Below the pieces are notes generated by a model. That model did not search any database and had not been told where the DNA came from. It worked only from the letters and a program-made list of their open reading frames with translations. From Verrucomicrobiota bacterium (GTDB taxonomy: Bacteria; Verrucomicrobiota; Verrucomicrobiia; Chthoniobacterales; UBA10450): 5,702 bases of DNA. Below, one piece after another: positions 4,790 to 5,702 of this stretch (position 1 is its first letter; each line of letters opens with the position of its first letter). Position numbers and translations under genes: made by a program. The DNA is taken from contig QHMQ01000075.1 of NCBI GenBank assembly GCA_003217835.1, forward strand, positions 1 to 5,702, written 5' to 3'.

Positions 4790-5702
4790 ATGTGCGGAAT
4801 TGTTGGCTACGTTGGCCGCGCCGAAGCAGTGCCCATTTTGCTCGACGGGCTACGGCGTCTTGAATATCGCGGCTACGATTCCGCTGGCGTTGCAGTCGTG
4901 GATCGAGGGCACCTCGAGACCCGCAAATGTGCGGGCCGCATCGCGGCACTTGCCAAGTTGATCACGAAGCGACCGCTTTCGGGTTCGTTTGGGGTCAGTC
5001 ACACGCGCTGGGCCACGCACGGCAAAGTGACCGATGAAAATGCGCACCCGCACTTCGACGCCAGTGGTAAACTCGCGCTCGTGCACAACGGCGTGATCGA
5101 AAATTATCAGGCGCTTAAAGAGGATCTCGTCCGCGGCGGCGACACGAATTTTCGCTCGGAGACCGACACCGAAATGCTCGCGCATCTGATTGGGAAACTC
5201 TACGACGAATCATGTGCCAGCACGGTAGACGTTCATCAAAAAAAGGCGCGACTTCTTGGTTCTGTTCGCGCTGCGCTTCAGCGGGTGATCGGGACCTATG
5301 GCATTGCCCTGCTCCATGCGGACGTTCCGGATTTCATGATCGGCGCCCGGCGTGGGAGTCCGCTTATCCTGGGTGTGGGGAAGGACGAACATTTTCTGGC
5401 CAGTGACGTCAGCGCAATCGTCGCTTACACCCGCGACGCCGTTTACTTAAACGACTTCGACCTCGTGGCGGTAGAGCGAGAGAAATTCGAGATCAGCTCG
5501 CTAGCCGGAGTAAGCGGCGATCATCCAGTCAGCAAGGTCGAGTTCACGGCCGAGGACATTACAAAAGGCAATTACCCGCATTACATGCTCAAGGAAATCT
5601 TTGAGCAGCCGAACTCGGTGCGCGATGCGATGCGCGGGCGCCTAAGCTTGGAAGAATGCACCGCAAAGCTGGGCGGTTTGAACATGACGCCTGCGGAATT
5701 AC
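4790..5702 (+). CDS. glmS: GlmS, glutamine-fructose-6-phosphate aminotransferase (isomerizing), 5' half
   Basis: The frame from the ATG at 4790 stays open for 304 codons to the window edge, about half of the roughly 610 residues usual for GlmS. The enzyme makes glucosamine-6-phosphate from fructose-6-phosphate and glutamine, the first step toward UDP-GlcNAc for peptidoglycan and lipid A. The start is fixed by MCGIVGYVG: Cys2, exposed after Met removal, is the glutaminase nucleophile. RRLEYRGYDSAG (22-33), HTRWATHG (71-78, glutamine-binding Arg73), VHNGVIENY (98-106, oxyanion-hole Asn/Gly) and SETDTE (123-128) complete the class II amidotransferase site. Residues about 145-155 are a short insertion typical of subfamily variation. 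YPHYMLKEIFEQPNSV (262-277) is the linker that leads into the first SIS sugar-isomerase domain, which lies mostly outside the window. No Shine-Dalgarno is seen. The gene is divergent from glgC, which competes for the same hexose-phosphate pool. Confidence 0.97.
   Translation, partial: MCGIVGYVGRAEAVPILLDGLRRLEYRGYDSAGVAVVDRGHLETRKCAGRIAALAKLITKRPLSGSFGVSHTRWATHGKVTDENAHPHFDASGKLALVHNGVIENYQALKEDLVRGGDTNFRSETDTEMLAHLIGKLYDESCASTVDVHQKKARLLGSVRAALQRVIGTYGIALLHADVPDFMIGARRGSPLILGVGKDEHFLASDVSAIVAYTRDAVYLNDFDLVAVEREKFEISSLAGVSGDHPVSKVEFTAEDITKGNYPHYMLKEIFEQPNSVRDAMRGRLSLEECTAKLGGLNMTPAEL

Noticed and set aside
4850..5185. A 111-codon minus-strand frame opposite glmS, and the 122-codon plus-strand frame at 4593-4961.
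   Set aside because: Both are shadows. glmS is unambiguous in its own frame through all its glutaminase motifs, and the other frames show no recognisable protein features.
1..5702. A new defence, mobile or phage-related system.
   Set aside because: All large genes are housekeeping (partition, lipid A, glycogen, hexosamine). No transposase, integrase, restriction, toxin-antitoxin or CRISPR component was found, and base composition looks even across the window. The NYN nuclease with a tiny partner was considered as a toxin-antitoxin pair, but the partner is strongly basic, unlike a typical antitoxin, and the nuclease belongs to a housekeeping-type family.

Overview
The window reads as ordinary chromosomal DNA from a Gram-negative bacterium that makes lipopolysaccharide, probably in the Verrucomicrobiota (Spartobacteria/Chthoniobacter-like). 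The lineage is an inference. It rests on the LpxD sequence style (TTIDRARFGRT), a YacP-type NYN nuclease beginning VDGHSIIFAWP, and two small lineage-type genes of no known function. No rRNA, tRNA, CRISPR array, insertion sequence, phage gene or integration signature is visible.

Layout, left to right. The 5' end of a ParA/Soj partition ATPase runs leftward out of the window (1-227, minus). A 274-base gap with no firm gene follows. lpxD (502-1566, plus) has a TTG start behind a very strong Shine-Dalgarno. It converges on a short NYN/YacP-like nuclease gene (1586-1993, minus), which lies behind a 45-residue, extremely basic protein (2051-2188, minus), probably in one operon. A 128-base divergent spacer leads to a membrane-anchored coiled-coil protein with a C-terminal beta-rich domain (2317-3141, plus). 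This overlaps by 20 bases a small predicted lipoprotein (3122-3349, plus). That pair converges with an 8-base gap on glgC (ADP-glucose pyrophosphorylase, 3358-4668/4674, minus). glgC is divergent from glmS (4790 to the right edge, plus, 5' half only).

Functionally, glmS makes glucosamine-6-phosphate, the entry to UDP-GlcNAc used for peptidoglycan and lipid A. lpxD carries out the third step of lipid A synthesis. glgC commits glucose-1-phosphate to glycogen. parA acts in chromosome segregation. The coiled-coil/lipoprotein pair looks envelope-associated and the NYN/basic-protein pair looks RNA- or ribosome-associated, but neither role is demonstrated here.

I see no obvious new defence or mobile system. 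The parts least explained by known biology are the basic-protein/NYN-nuclease pair, the MreC-like coiled-coil protein translationally overlapped with a lipoprotein, and promoter-like elements set so close to two start codons that leaderless transcripts are possible.
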